From Promicromonospora sp. Populi (GTDB lineage: Bacteria > Actinomycetota > Actinomycetes > Actinomycetales > Cellulomonadaceae), in NCBI RefSeq assembly GCF_041081105.1, contig NZ_CP163528.1, forward strand, positions 4,588,001-4,652,000: DNA of 64,000 nt, read 5' to 3'. This document shows, one piece after another, positions 49,887 through 58,689 of this stretch. A model generated the notes under the pieces. That model was not told where the DNA came from. It worked only from the letters and a program-made list of their open reading frames with translations, and searched no databases. The position numbers and the translations under genes were made by a program. Every line of letters starts with the position of its first letter. Position 1 is the first letter of the stretch.

Positions 49887-49917
49887 GATTGGCCAATCCG
49901 ACCAGGTGCTTGTAAAT
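49887..49917. promoter_or_regulatory. AraC-isomerase intergenic control region
   Basis: A perfect 12-bp palindrome GATTGGCCAATC (49887-49898) is followed 11 bp later by CTTGTAAATTCC (ending just before the AraC start). A related TTTGTAGTTTTCGATC occurs upstream of the Gfo operon (~50789-50804). These are candidate sites for the AraC protein. Confidence 0.45.
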
Positions 49918-49924
49918 TCCAATC

Positions 49925-50740
49925 ATGAATCGCGAGGATGCGGTTGCGGCGGAGGCGATGAGCCGGCTCGACGGCGCGCTCGGTCCCGGTCTGGGGGCGA
50001 TGATCGCGGCTTTCGACCACGTGGACGACGTCTTCATCTTCGTCAAGGATGCACGGCGCGTTTTTGTGGCGTGCTCGCGGCCCTTCCTCGCGCTCATGGG
50101 CATGCAGAGCGCCGACGAGCTCCTCGGCCGCCGCGACGAGGAGCTCTCGCCCGCGCACCTGGTCGACCTGTACCGGCGTGACGACGAGCGGGTGCTGGCG
50201 ACGGGGGAGCCGATCGTGGACCTGGTCGAGCTCGTGCGCAACACCCGCGCCGGCTACGACTGGTTCCTGAGCTCGAAGAACGCGCTGCGCGACGCCGACG
50301 GTCGCATCGTCGGGCTGGTGGGCGTCACGCGACCGCTCTCGCCACGGACACCGACCGCCGGCGGGGTGCAGAGCCTCGGCCCTGCGGTCGAGTACATCGC
50401 GAGCGAGTACGCCCGTCCGATCCGGGTCGAGGACCTCGCAGCGCTGGTCTCGCTCTCGGCGAGCCATTTCTCGCGGCTGTTCCGCCGGCACTTCGGGGTG
50501 AGCCCCTACCGCTACCTGCGCCGGGTGCGCATGATCGCGGCGTGCGACCTGCTCGCCGCGACAGAGCTGTCGGTGAGCGAGGTCGCCGCGCAGACGGGCT
50601 ACTACGACGCCGCGCACTTCTCCAACGACTTCCGCGCGGAGCAGGGTTTGAGCCCCACGGCCTACCGGGTGCGGCTGCCGCGCACGCAGCTCGGCACGCG
50701 CCTGGCGGTCGTGCGGCCGGGGAGCCGCACCGCGGAGTGA
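49925..50740 (+). CDS. AraC-family regulator with PAS-like sensor
   Basis: 271 residues. Residues ~25-140 look like a PAS domain (DVFIFVKDARRVFVACSRPF, ELLGRRDEELSP, NALRDADGRIVGLVGVTRP). The C-terminal ~105 residues carry two AraC helix-turn-helix units (RVEDLAALVSLSASHFSRLF, FGVSPYRYLRRVRM; SVSEVAAQTGYYDAAHFSNDF). It lies between two divergent sugar operons and probably activates both in response to a small ligand bound by the PAS-like domain. Confidence 0.92.
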   Translation: MNREDAVAAEAMSRLDGALGPGLGAMIAAFDHVDDVFIFVKDARRVFVACSRPFLALMGMQSADELLGRRDEELSPAHLVDLYRRDDERVLATGEPIVDLVELVRNTRAGYDWFLSSKNALRDADGRIVGLVGVTRPLSPRTPTAGGVQSLGPAVEYIASEYARPIRVEDLAALVSLSASHFSRLFRRHFGVSPYRYLRRVRMIAACDLLAATELSVSEVAAQTGYYDAAHFSNDFRAEQGLSPTAYRVRLPRTQLGTRLAVVRPGSRTAE

Positions 50741-50941
50741 CCCGCCGCGGGGTTCAGGCGCCGCCGATCTGCGGATTCCGATCACATCTTTGTAGTTTTC
50801 GATCGTCCTGCCATCAGGACATTGCGCGAACTGCTTTCGCCTGACGACTGTGGTCGTAGCGTCACCAGGGCCTGCGGTCCGTTGACGGCCCGCCGACACC
50901 CCGGCGCATCGAAGAAGATCCCGGGACACAAGGAGTGCTTC
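50741..50941 (+). promoter_or_regulatory. Upstream region of the Gfo/Idh/MocA operon
   Basis: 201 bp without a gene. It contains GATTCCGATCACATC (from ~50775) and TTTGTAGTTTTCGATC (~50789-50804), AT-richer than the surroundings and similar to the sequence next to the AraC start. AAGGAG lies just before the ATG at 50942. Confidence 0.45.
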
Positions 50942-52123
50942 ATGGTGGACGAGACAGCGCCGATCGGCATCGGTGTCATCGGATTCGGCTGGATGGGCAG
51001 GGTGCACACCACGGCGTACACCCGCGTGGGCCACCACTACCCGCTCGCCCGGCGGCCGCGGCTCGTGGCCGTCGCCGACGAGGTGCCGGGCCGGGCAGAC
51101 CAGGCTGCGGCCGCCTACGGCTTCGAGCGCGCGACGAACGACTGGCGGTCGCTGCTCGATGCCCCCGACATCAGCGCCGTCAGCATCACGGCGCCGAACT
51201 TCGCGCACCGGGAGATCGGCGAGGCCTTCGCCGCCGCGGGCAAGCACATCTGGATCGAGAAGCCCGTCGGCGTCACCGCGGACGACGCGGCCGCCGTCCG
51301 GGACGCGGTGCGCGCCGCGGGGGTGCAGTCCGCCGTCGGGTTCAACTACCGCAACGCCCCGGCAGTCGAGGAGCTCCGCCGTCGCATCGCGGACGGCGAG
51401 ATCGGCGAGATCACGCACGCGAGCTTCCGGATGCTCGGCGACTACGCCGCGGACGCCTCCGGCGCGTTCACCTGGCGCTACGAGCTCGCCCGTGCGGGCC
51501 ACGGCGTGCTCGGCGACCTGGCCTCGCACGCCGTCGACCTCGTGCGGCACCTGCTCGGCGAGATCGACGAGGTCGTCGCCGACGGAGCGATCTTTGTGCC
51601 CCGCCGCCGGCGCCCCAGCGGCGTCGTGACGGGACACGAGCGAGTCTCCGACGGCGAGCTGGTCGACGTCGAGAACGAGGACTGGGTCTCCGCGATCCTC
51701 CGCCTGAGCAGTGGCGCGCGCGTCACGCTCGAGGCGAGCCGGGTCGCCGTCGGCCACCAGAACGACTACGGCGTGCGGATCCACGGGACCCGAGGGGTGC
51801 TCGAATGGGACTTCCGCCGCATGGGCGAGCTGGTCGAGGCCGCGGGAGACGCGGTGCAGGACCTGCCGCTGGCGACCCGGTTCGTCGGGACCCAGAGCGG
51901 CGACCTCGCCCGGTTCCAGCCCGGGGGAGCGCTCGCGCTGAGCTACGACGACCTCAAGGTTGTCGAGGCGGAGCGGTTCCTCCGCTCGATCGTCACGGGT
52001 CAGCCCGTCGGTGCCGTGATCGACGACGCCGTCGCCGCGGCCGTCGTCATCGACGCGCTGGCCGAGTCGACGAGGACGCGCCGCTGGACCTCGGTAGGCA
52101 CGGCGATCGAGGCGGCGCGATGA
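50942..52123 (+). CDS. Gfo/Idh/MocA family oxidoreductase
   Basis: 393 residues from the ATG at 50942, with AAGGAG upstream. Rossmann motif GVIGFGWMGRVH (~10-21), the family EKP motif in HIWIEKPVGVT (~103), and the catalytic-domain segment GHGVLGDLASHAVDLVRHLLG (~188) with the conserved Asp and His. These enzymes oxidise sugar or inositol hydroxyls with NAD(P), often at C3 of glycosides. First of three tandem Gfo genes linked by ATGA overlaps. Confidence 0.93.
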   Translation: MVDETAPIGIGVIGFGWMGRVHTTAYTRVGHHYPLARRPRLVAVADEVPGRADQAAAAYGFERATNDWRSLLDAPDISAVSITAPNFAHREIGEAFAAAGKHIWIEKPVGVTADDAAAVRDAVRAAGVQSAVGFNYRNAPAVEELRRRIADGEIGEITHASFRMLGDYAADASGAFTWRYELARAGHGVLGDLASHAVDLVRHLLGEIDEVVADGAIFVPRRRRPSGVVTGHERVSDGELVDVENEDWVSAILRLSSGARVTLEASRVAVGHQNDYGVRIHGTRGVLEWDFRRMGELVEAAGDAVQDLPLATRFVGTQSGDLARFQPGGALALSYDDLKVVEAERFLRSIVTGQPVGAVIDDAVAAAVVIDALAESTRTRRWTSVGTAIEAAR

Positions 52124-53133
52124 GCGCGGTGCGGGTGGGCGTCATCGGTGCGGGCATCATGGGCACCGACCACGCGACCCTCCTGCACGGCAGCGTCTCC
52201 GGGGCCACGGTCACCGCCGTGGCCGACGTGGACGTCGACCGTGCCGGACGGCTCGCCGTGGCCGTCGGGGCACAGGCGTTTGATTCGGGCGAGGAGCTCA
52301 TCGCCCGCGGCACGATCGACGCCCTGGTCGTCGCCTCGCACGACGCCTCGCACGCCGGCTACACCCTCGCGGCGATCGAACGGGGGCTTCCCGTGCTGTG
52401 CGAGAAGCCGCTCGCCCCGACGCGCGCGGAGTGCGACGCGATCATCGCCGCCGAGCGTGGCACGGGTCGCAGGCTCGTGTCCGTGGGCTTCATGCGCCGG
52501 TTCGATCCCGCCTACGTCGAGCTGAAGCACCGGATCGACGACGGGTCGATCGGTCGCCCGGTCATGGTCACGGCCCAGAGCCGCGGGGTCAGCTCGGCCC
52601 CGGACGCCACGAGCTCCTCCAGCATCACGGGCAGCGCGATCCACGAGTTCGATGCGGTGCCGTGGCTGCTCTCCTCGCCGATCGTCGAGGTTCGGTGGTT
52701 CGCACCCGAGTCGGCGGTGGCGGGGATGTCCGATCCGCAGGTCATGATCGTCCGCACCCAGGACGGCGCCCTCGCCGTGCTCGAGACGTTCCTCAACGCC
52801 CGCTACGGCTACGACATCCGCTGCGAGGCGATCGGCACCGAGGGCACCGTGCAGCTCACCGACCCCGCGGCGACGACGCTGACCGGCGCCCTGCGCGCCG
52901 CGACGACGTATCCGGCCAACTGGCGGCCGCGGTTCGCCGACGCGTACCGGCGCGAGCTGCAGGCCTGGGTGGACGCGACCCGCACGGGCGTGCAGGCTCC
53001 GTCGCTCGCGACGGCCGAGGACGGACTGCGCGCGACGCTGATCGCCGAGGCGGCGATCAGCTCGATGCTCGCCGACGGCGCGCCGGTCCCGGTGGAGTCG
53101 GTGGACTCGGTGGACCCGGTGGAGACGGCATGA
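52120..53133 (+). CDS. Gfo/Idh/MocA oxidoreductase, inositol 2-dehydrogenase-like
   Basis: 337 residues; the ATG at 52120 overlaps the previous stop. GVIGAGIMGTDHA (~7), LCEKPLAPTRAE (~93), and the IolG-like stretch FMRRFDPAYVELKHRI (~125-140), then ITGSAIHEFDAVPWL with the catalytic Asp/His pair. This resembles myo-inositol 2-dehydrogenases more than its two neighbours do. The C-terminus has a short repeated VDSVDPV tail. Middle gene of the operon. Confidence 0.92.
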   Translation: MSAVRVGVIGAGIMGTDHATLLHGSVSGATVTAVADVDVDRAGRLAVAVGAQAFDSGEELIARGTIDALVVASHDASHAGYTLAAIERGLPVLCEKPLAPTRAECDAIIAAERGTGRRLVSVGFMRRFDPAYVELKHRIDDGSIGRPVMVTAQSRGVSSAPDATSSSSITGSAIHEFDAVPWLLSSPIVEVRWFAPESAVAGMSDPQVMIVRTQDGALAVLETFLNARYGYDIRCEAIGTEGTVQLTDPAATTLTGALRAATTYPANWRPRFADAYRRELQAWVDATRTGVQAPSLATAEDGLRATLIAEAAISSMLADGAPVPVESVDSVDPVETA

Positions 53134-54158
53134 CGGCGCTCGCCGACCTCCGGCCGCGCACACCGGATCCGCGCCGGGCCCCGGCGCTGCGCTGGGGAGT
53201 GATCGGAACGGGGTGGATCGCCGCCAGGTTCGTGGACGCCGTCTCCACCCACACCGGACAGCGCTTCACCGCCGTCGCCTCCCGGGATCGCGCCCGCGGC
53301 GAGGACTTCGCCCGTGCGCACGGCATCACGCGGACCCATACGGACGTGCGTGCGCTCGCCGCCGATCCCGAGGTCGACGTCGTGTACGTGGCCTCCCCGC
53401 ACACGAGTCATCACGAGCACGCCATCACGACGATCGCAGCGGGTACACCCGTGCTCGTGGAGAAGCCGATCGGCATCAACGCGGCGCAGGCCGAGGAGAT
53501 CGCGCACGCCGCGCGCACGGCCGGGGTCTTCTGCGCCGAGGCGCTGTGGACCTACTTCCTGCCCCGGTGGGACGTCGTCGAGCAGGCGCTCGCCTCCGGC
53601 GTCGTCGGGTCGCTGCGGTCCGTGCTCGCGGACTACGGCGAGTACCTGCCCGACGAGCACCGGGCGATGGATCCGGCCCTCGCCGGCGGGAGCCTGCTCG
53701 ACCTCGGGACCTACCCGATCTCGCTCGTGTCGCGCCTGCTGGGCGAGCCGCGCACGGTCGCCGCCCAGGGTGCGGACAACCGGCACGGCGTGAACGCGCA
53801 CACGGCGGCGATCGTGAGTGATACGGCCGGCGCGACCGGTGTGGTGTTCACCTCGCTCGAGTCGTCGACGCCCACGACCGCGGTGATCGCGGGCGACCGC
53901 GGAGCGATCGAGCTCGACGGTCCGTTCTACCAGCCGGGCGGGGTGCGGGTGCGCACGTGGAGCGACGGCGAGGTCTACCGGTACGACGAGCCGCGCACGG
54001 GGCACACCGGACTGCACTTCGAGGCCGCAGCCGTCGCTCGCGCGATCGCCGCGGGACACACGGAGGCCGAGGAGCGTCCGCTGGATGAGTCCGTGACCTT
54101 CCTGCGGCTGATGGACCGGATCCGCGCCGAGGCGGGCATCCGGTTCATCGGCGACTGA
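53130..54158 (+). CDS. Gfo/Idh/MocA family oxidoreductase
   Basis: 342 residues; ATG 53130 overlaps the previous stop (ATGA). GVIGTGWIAARFV (~20), VASPHTSHHEHA (~85), VLVEKPIGIN (~108), then AEALWTYFLPRW and LAGGSLLDLGTYPISLVSRLLG (~180). The WTYF/LDLGTYP pattern is that of dihydrodiol dehydrogenase/glucose-fructose oxidoreductase-like members. Last gene of the plus-strand operon; it converges on the isomerase gene ending at 54178. Confidence 0.92.
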   Translation: MTALADLRPRTPDPRRAPALRWGVIGTGWIAARFVDAVSTHTGQRFTAVASRDRARGEDFARAHGITRTHTDVRALAADPEVDVVYVASPHTSHHEHAITTIAAGTPVLVEKPIGINAAQAEEIAHAARTAGVFCAEALWTYFLPRWDVVEQALASGVVGSLRSVLADYGEYLPDEHRAMDPALAGGSLLDLGTYPISLVSRLLGEPRTVAAQGADNRHGVNAHTAAIVSDTAGATGVVFTSLESSTPTTAVIAGDRGAIELDGPFYQPGGVRVRTWSDGEVYRYDEPRTGHTGLHFEAAAVARAIAAGHTEAEERPLDESVTFLRLMDRIRAEAGIRFIGD

Positions 54159-54177
54159 CAGCTACGGCGACTGAGAG

Positions 54178-55026
54178 CTACAGCGTGTCGGGCCGCAGCT
54201 GCGCCCATTCGGGGTGCGCGTCCAGGCGCGCCTCGATCTCACGCAGCGCGGCGCGCGACCGGGCGAAGTGGGTGTAGGCGTCGCCGCCGACCCCGTAGGC
54301 CTGCACGCCGAGCGAACCGGAGTAGCCGAACGAGCGCAGCCGCCCCAGGAAGGCGAAGTTGTCGAAGTCGCCGTCGCCGACCGGTTCGATCGTGACCGGG
54401 AAGTACTGGCCGGCCAGCCGCCTCGAACCGTTGGTGTTCACCCCCGCGATCACGGGGCGCGCCCGGTCGAGGGCCGCACCGAATCCGCTGCCCTCCAGCG
54501 CGTACACGTGGAACGCGGGGAACGTCATCCGCAGCGCATGGTGAGGGAGCTGCTCGAGGAGGCGCAGGACGTCGTCGACCCGTTCCATCCAGAAGGAGAA
54601 GTGCGGGTAGAGGCGCAGCGAGCCGCCCGCCGCGGTGGCCCGGTTGATGGCCTGCTCGAGGAAGGCGAGCGCCGCGGCGTCTCCGGAAGGCTTCGAGGGC
54701 GCATGCTCCTCGCCGGAGTAGCGGAGCGTGATCTCCGTCGGGGTCTCGCCGGCGGACGAGATCGCATCGAGGGCACGACGTGACTCGGGGTGGTCCAGCG
54801 GCAACGACAGGTCGATCGTGAGGTAGATCGATGCGACCGCGAGCCCGTGCCGGTCGGCGACCTGCCACAGGCTGCGCAGGTCCGTCCAGGCCGGCTCGCT
54901 CCACAGCGTCAGGTTCGTGGCGTCGTAGCCGAGGTCGGCCAGCATGGCGCAGCGGGTCTCCAGCGGGTAGGCGCCGGTGTGGCTGAAGAACCCTACGTCC
55001 ATCCCGTAGGTCTGCAGAGCGGTCAA
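54178..55026 (-). CDS. Sugar phosphate isomerase/epimerase (TIM barrel)
   Basis: 282 residues from a TTG at 55026 that overlaps the upstream stop as TTGA; an in-frame ATG at 55002 (MDVGFFSH) is a plausible alternative. A TIM barrel with DLGYDATNLTLW, TLRYSGEEHAPS, SLRLYPHFSFWMERVDDVL (~135), RMTFPAFHVYAL (~168), GVNTNGSR, and GSLGVQAYGVGGD at the end. The usual acidic metal residues are less clear than in the other three family members here. Likely co-transcribed with the broken Gfo gene upstream. Confidence 0.85.
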   Translation of the reverse strand: MTALQTYGMDVGFFSHTGAYPLETRCAMLADLGYDATNLTLWSEPAWTDLRSLWQVADRHGLAVASIYLTIDLSLPLDHPESRRALDAISSAGETPTEITLRYSGEEHAPSKPSGDAAALAFLEQAINRATAAGGSLRLYPHFSFWMERVDDVLRLLEQLPHHALRMTFPAFHVYALEGSGFGAALDRARPVIAGVNTNGSRRLAGQYFPVTIEPVGDGDFDNFAFLGRLRSFGYSGSLGVQAYGVGGDAYTHFARSRAALREIEARLDAHPEWAQLRPDTL

Positions 55027-56133
55027 CGGACTGCCTCCGTCCGGGCGTCCTGCCGGCTCACCGTGACCGGCGAGCCGGCGTCGGCGGCCTCGACTACCGC
55101 GCGGAGCCAGGAGAACGTGAACAGCGACGTCGCGTTGATGGCGGTCGGCTCCGCGTGCTCCGCGATCGCCTCGAGCGTCCGCGCGAGCGGGCGGGAGTGG
55201 AAGCCGATGGGCGGTTCCTCGAAGGACCGCGTGACGGTGCGCGGAGACCCGTCGCCATCGGCGTCGGTGAAGCGGACGCCGCCCGGCACCCAGTCGAGCC
55301 AGGACCAGGTGACGGAGCCGAGGTCGCCGTCGACCGACACCACGCTCAGCTCTTCGCCGTGGGTCGCGGCCGAGCGTTCGTAGGTGAGCTCCACCATGGT
55401 CCCGTCACGCAGCTCGAGCGTCATGCTCGCGCCGACGTGCTGCTCGACGCTCAGCGACTCCTCGCGGAACGGCCCGCCGGTGACCGGGGAGCGCGTCCAC
55501 GCGTGGTTGACCGTCACCCGCACCGGTGCGAACACCTCGTCCAGCACGGCGATGTCGTAGGGCCCCCAGTCCATCATGACGCCGCCGCCGCTGATCTTGG
55601 GGTTGCGGAACCACGCCGACTCGGTGAGCCAGTCGATGCCGGTGCGCGAGCGGCGGAGGGTGTTGATGAAGGTTGCGTGATACAGAGCGCCCAGCGAACC
55701 GGCCTCGACGATCCCACGGACATGGGCGGTTGCCCGGCACGTCACGGAACCGGCTGTCGCACGAGTCGAGGATCAGACCAGCCGCATCCGCGCGGGCGGC
55801 GAGCTCAGTGGCCTCGGCAGTCGTCATCGCGAGCGGCTTCTCGCACAGCACGTGGAGCCCGGCGTCCAGCGCGAGACGCGCCAGGTAGGCGTGGGTCACG
55901 GGCGGGGTTGCCACGACCGCCAGCCCGGGGCCGTCGGGCGCGGCGGAGAACATCTCCTCCGCGGAGGCGTGCGTGACCGCGGAGGGGAACTGCTCGGCGA
56001 ATCCCGCGAGCGCGGAGGCGCTCGGGTCGGCCACATGGAGGGTGCTGCCGTACGCGGTCAGGTGGGGCGACGAGAGCGCGACGGCGTGCTCGCGTGCGAT
56101 GTATCCCGCGCCGACGAGGAACACGTTGATCAT
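55023..56133 (-). pseudogene. Gfo/Idh/MocA oxidoreductase gene, frameshifted
   Basis: The N-terminal part runs from the ATG at 56133 (NVFLVGAGYIAREHA; later LCEKPLAMTTAEA) and reads sensibly to LILDSCDSRFRDV near 55745. The rest of the protein continues in the frame one base later (ATAHVRGIVEAGSLGALYH, then GGGVMMDWGPYDIAVLDEVF), ending at 55023. One extra base (or two missing) around 55735-55750 explains it. The intact product would be ~369 residues with NAD-binding and catalytic domains. Either a recent pseudogene or a sequencing error; no slippery heptamer for programmed frameshifting is seen. Confidence 0.85.
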
Positions 56134-56144
56134 GGAGCGCCTAC

Positions 56145-56158
56145 TTTCTTGCGGGAAA
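56145..56158. promoter_or_regulatory. LacI operator-like site
   Basis: TTTCTTGCGGGAAA (56145-56158), an imperfect dyad, followed directly by CTTTCGC. Similar half-sites (TTTCGCGAAA) lie before the ABC transporter operon at 57239. It sits in the 100-bp gap between the divergent Gfo pseudogene and lacI gene. Confidence 0.5.
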
Positions 56159-56233
56159 CTTTCGCATCCCGAGACTAGAGACTTGCCTGCTGCGAGTCAA
56201 TGAGGTTTCGTGCGGATGCTGCAGAATGGGCGC

Positions 56234-57232
56234 GTGGACACAAACAAGAGTCGGGTGACGATCGCGGAGGTCGCCCAGCGTGCAGGGGTGTCGGTGCCGA
56301 CGGTCTCCAAGGTGATCAACGCCAAGCCGGGCGTGTCGGACGCGACCAGGGACCGCGTCAACGCATTGATCCGGGAGCTCGACTACGAGCCGCGGAAGTC
56401 GACGCCGACGCACATGCTCGAGCTTGTCCTCGCCGAGATGAGCAGCCCCTGGTCGGCCGCGCTGGTGCTCGCCGTGGAGGACGCGGCCTATGCCGAGGGG
56501 TTCGGCCTGACGGTCACGCGCATGCGGGAAGCGCCGGACGATCGCTGGCTGGAGATGCTCTCGGCGCGGAACGCCGACGGTGTCATCTTTGCGGCCGTCC
56601 CTGTGGACGAGCGGATCTCCGGGCGGCTCGCGGGGCTCGGCTCGCCGTATGCAGTCATCGACCCGACGGAGTCCCCGCGCACCTCGGCGCCGACGATCGG
56701 CGTCACCCACTGGCGGGGAGCCTATGTGGCGACCGAGCATCTGATCGAGCTCGGGCACCGCGAGCTGGGGATGATCGCGGGGCCGGAGCTCGTCCTGTTC
56801 TCGCGGGCGCGCGTGGACGGGTTCCGGGCCGCGGCGGGCGCGGCGGGCGTCGTCGTGCCGGACGACCACATCATCTTCGCGGACCTCAACTTCGAGGCGG
56901 GGCGAGATGCCGCGCTCGCGCTGCTGTCGGGGCAGGGGCGGCCGACGGCGATCTTCGCGGCGTCGGACGAGCAGGCGTTCGGCGCGTACGAGGCGGCGCG
57001 GCGCCTGGGCCTGTCGATTCCTGAGCAGCTCAGTGTCATCGGCTTCAACGACGTCGCCGTCGCGCAGTGGGCGGCTCCGCCGCTGACGACGGTCCGGGAA
57101 CCGATCGGCCAGATGGCGCGGCTTGCGGTCGCTGCCGTGATCGGGCTGCTCAGCGGGCGTCCACCCGCGCCGGCGATCGAGCTGGCCACCGAGCTGGTCG
57201 TCCGGGAGAGCACTGCGCCGCCGCGACGTTAA
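56234..57232 (+). CDS. LacI family transcriptional regulator
   Basis: 332 residues from the GTG at 56234; an ATG at 56210 would add eight residues. The N-terminal helix-turn-helix VTIAEVAQRAGVSVPTVSKV and hinge (~5-60) precede a periplasmic-binding-like sugar domain (LELVLAEMSSPWSAALVLAV, GVIFAAVPVDE, GHRELGMIAGP, AIFAASDEQAFGAYEAARR, VIGFNDVAVA). It probably represses the sugar ABC transporter, GH3 and the divergent Gfo/isomerase genes through TTTC...GAAA operators. Confidence 0.94.
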   Translation: MDTNKSRVTIAEVAQRAGVSVPTVSKVINAKPGVSDATRDRVNALIRELDYEPRKSTPTHMLELVLAEMSSPWSAALVLAVEDAAYAEGFGLTVTRMREAPDDRWLEMLSARNADGVIFAAVPVDERISGRLAGLGSPYAVIDPTESPRTSAPTIGVTHWRGAYVATEHLIELGHRELGMIAGPELVLFSRARVDGFRAAAGAAGVVVPDDHIIFADLNFEAGRDAALALLSGQGRPTAIFAASDEQAFGAYEAARRLGLSIPEQLSVIGFNDVAVAQWAAPPLTTVREPIGQMARLAVAAVIGLLSGRPPAPAIELATELVVRESTAPPRR

Positions 57233-57238
57233 CACAAG

Positions 57239-57259
57239 TTTCGCGAAAGACTGTTGACT
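57239..57259 (+). promoter_or_regulatory. LacI operator and -35 of ABC operon
   Basis: Perfect CG-centred dyad TTTCGCGAAA (57239-57248), followed by -35 TTGACT (57254-57259). No clear -10 was found. A LacI-family repressor bound here would block the promoter. Confidence 0.6.
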
Positions 57260-57333
57260 TCGCTGGGGGACTCTGGGAGGGTTCCGGCAGGGACGAGAAT
57301 GGGCTCGTCTCGATAGCGAGAGGTTGCGCCAAC

Positions 57334-58617
57334 ATGAATGCACCAATCATGAAGGCACCGAAGAAAGTTGCCTTGGCGGGTGCCGCGACACTTGCCCTCG
57401 TGCTGTTGTCCGGTTGCGCTTCGTCCTCTGGCGGAGACTCCGGCGCGGACGGGGGACCGGTCACCTTGACGTACTGGGGATTCGCGGACCTGCCGCAGGA
57501 GCGTGTCGCCGAGTACGAGGAACTGCATCCCAACGTCACGATCCAGAGCAAGATCAGCGACTACGACGCGGCCCACCAGGGTCTGCTCACGGCCCTCGCA
57601 GCGCAGCAGGGGCCGGACATCGCGCAGGTCGCCGTCGACTTCATGGGGGAGTTCCGGGCGACGCCCGCGGCCTTCCACGATCTGCGGGAGTTCGGCGCGG
57701 CCGATCTGCAGGAGTCGTTCCTGGAGTGGCGCTGGAACCCCGGCGTCGCCGACACCGGCGAGGTCGTCGGGATCCCGACCGACGTCGGCGGCATGGCGAT
57801 CGCGTATCGCACCGACCTGTTCGAGGAGGCGGGCCTGCCGACCGATCGCGACGAGGTCGCCGCGCTCTGGCCGGACTGGGAGGGCTACCTCGCCACCGGG
57901 CGGGAGTACGTCGCCGCGATGGACCGGCCGTTCGTCAACGCCGGCAAGGCGATCTATCGCGCCGCGTCCAACCAGGCCGACGAGAAGTACTACGACGCGG
58001 ACGGCGAGCTGATCTTCGATTCCAACCCCGCCATCAGGGAAGCCTGGGACCTCTCGATGGAGGCCGTCGACGGCGGCCTGTCGGCCGACCTCGCGACCTG
58101 GTCGCCCGAGTGGCTCGCCGGCATGGCCAACGGTGGGTACGCGACGCTCCCCGCGCCGGCGTGGATGCTGAACACCATCCAGGAGCAGGCGCCCGACACG
58201 GCCGGCAACTGGGACATCGCCACGCTGCCCGGCACCGTGGGCAACGACGGCGGCTCGTATCTCATGATCCCTGCCGCCTCCGAGAACGCGCAGGCCGCGT
58301 ACGACTTCATCACCTGGATGCAGGCGCCGGAGCAGCAGCTCAAGACCTTCAACGACGACTCGGCGTTGCCGTCGACGCCGGAGCTGTTCACGGACGAAGC
58401 GCTCACCGGCTACACGAGCGAGTTCTTCCGTGATGCGCCGGTCGGTGAGATCTACATCCGGAGCGTCGAGGGCCTGCACGGCTACCCGCTCGGGCCGGAC
58501 TCGCGAATCATCGAGCAGCAGTTCGAGTCGGCGGTCGGCCGGGTCGAACAAGGGGTGCAGACCGGAGACGAGGCTTGGGAGCAGGCCGTCACCGACGCCC
58601 AGCGCGAAGCGGAGTGA
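57334..58617 (+). CDS. Sugar ABC transporter substrate-binding lipoprotein
   Basis: 427 residues from the ATG at 57334, with GAGAGG upstream. A signal peptide ends in the lipobox LLSGC (C at ~28), so it is a membrane-anchored lipoprotein. Family 1 extracellular solute-binding protein: LTYWGFADLPQERVAEYEEL, VVGIPTDVGGMAIAYRTDLF, and YDFITWMQAPEQQLKTFN. The ligand is unknown; GH3 and oxidoreductase neighbours suggest a glucoside or disaccharide. First gene of the importer operon. Confidence 0.94.
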   Translation: MNAPIMKAPKKVALAGAATLALVLLSGCASSSGGDSGADGGPVTLTYWGFADLPQERVAEYEELHPNVTIQSKISDYDAAHQGLLTALAAQQGPDIAQVAVDFMGEFRATPAAFHDLREFGAADLQESFLEWRWNPGVADTGEVVGIPTDVGGMAIAYRTDLFEEAGLPTDRDEVAALWPDWEGYLATGREYVAAMDRPFVNAGKAIYRAASNQADEKYYDADGELIFDSNPAIREAWDLSMEAVDGGLSADLATWSPEWLAGMANGGYATLPAPAWMLNTIQEQAPDTAGNWDIATLPGTVGNDGGSYLMIPAASENAQAAYDFITWMQAPEQQLKTFNDDSALPSTPELFTDEALTGYTSEFFRDAPVGEIYIRSVEGLHGYPLGPDSRIIEQQFESAVGRVEQGVQTGDEAWEQAVTDAQREAE

Positions 58618-58689
58618 TCTGATCGGTACCCCGCCGGCCGCCGTCGTCCGTACGGGCGGTGGCCGGCACTGATCCCGGAGCGAACAAAC

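Noticed and set aside
55700..55780. Programmed ribosomal frameshifting in the Gfo gene
   Set aside because: No slippery heptamer or downstream pseudoknot was found, and the family is not known to use frameshifting.
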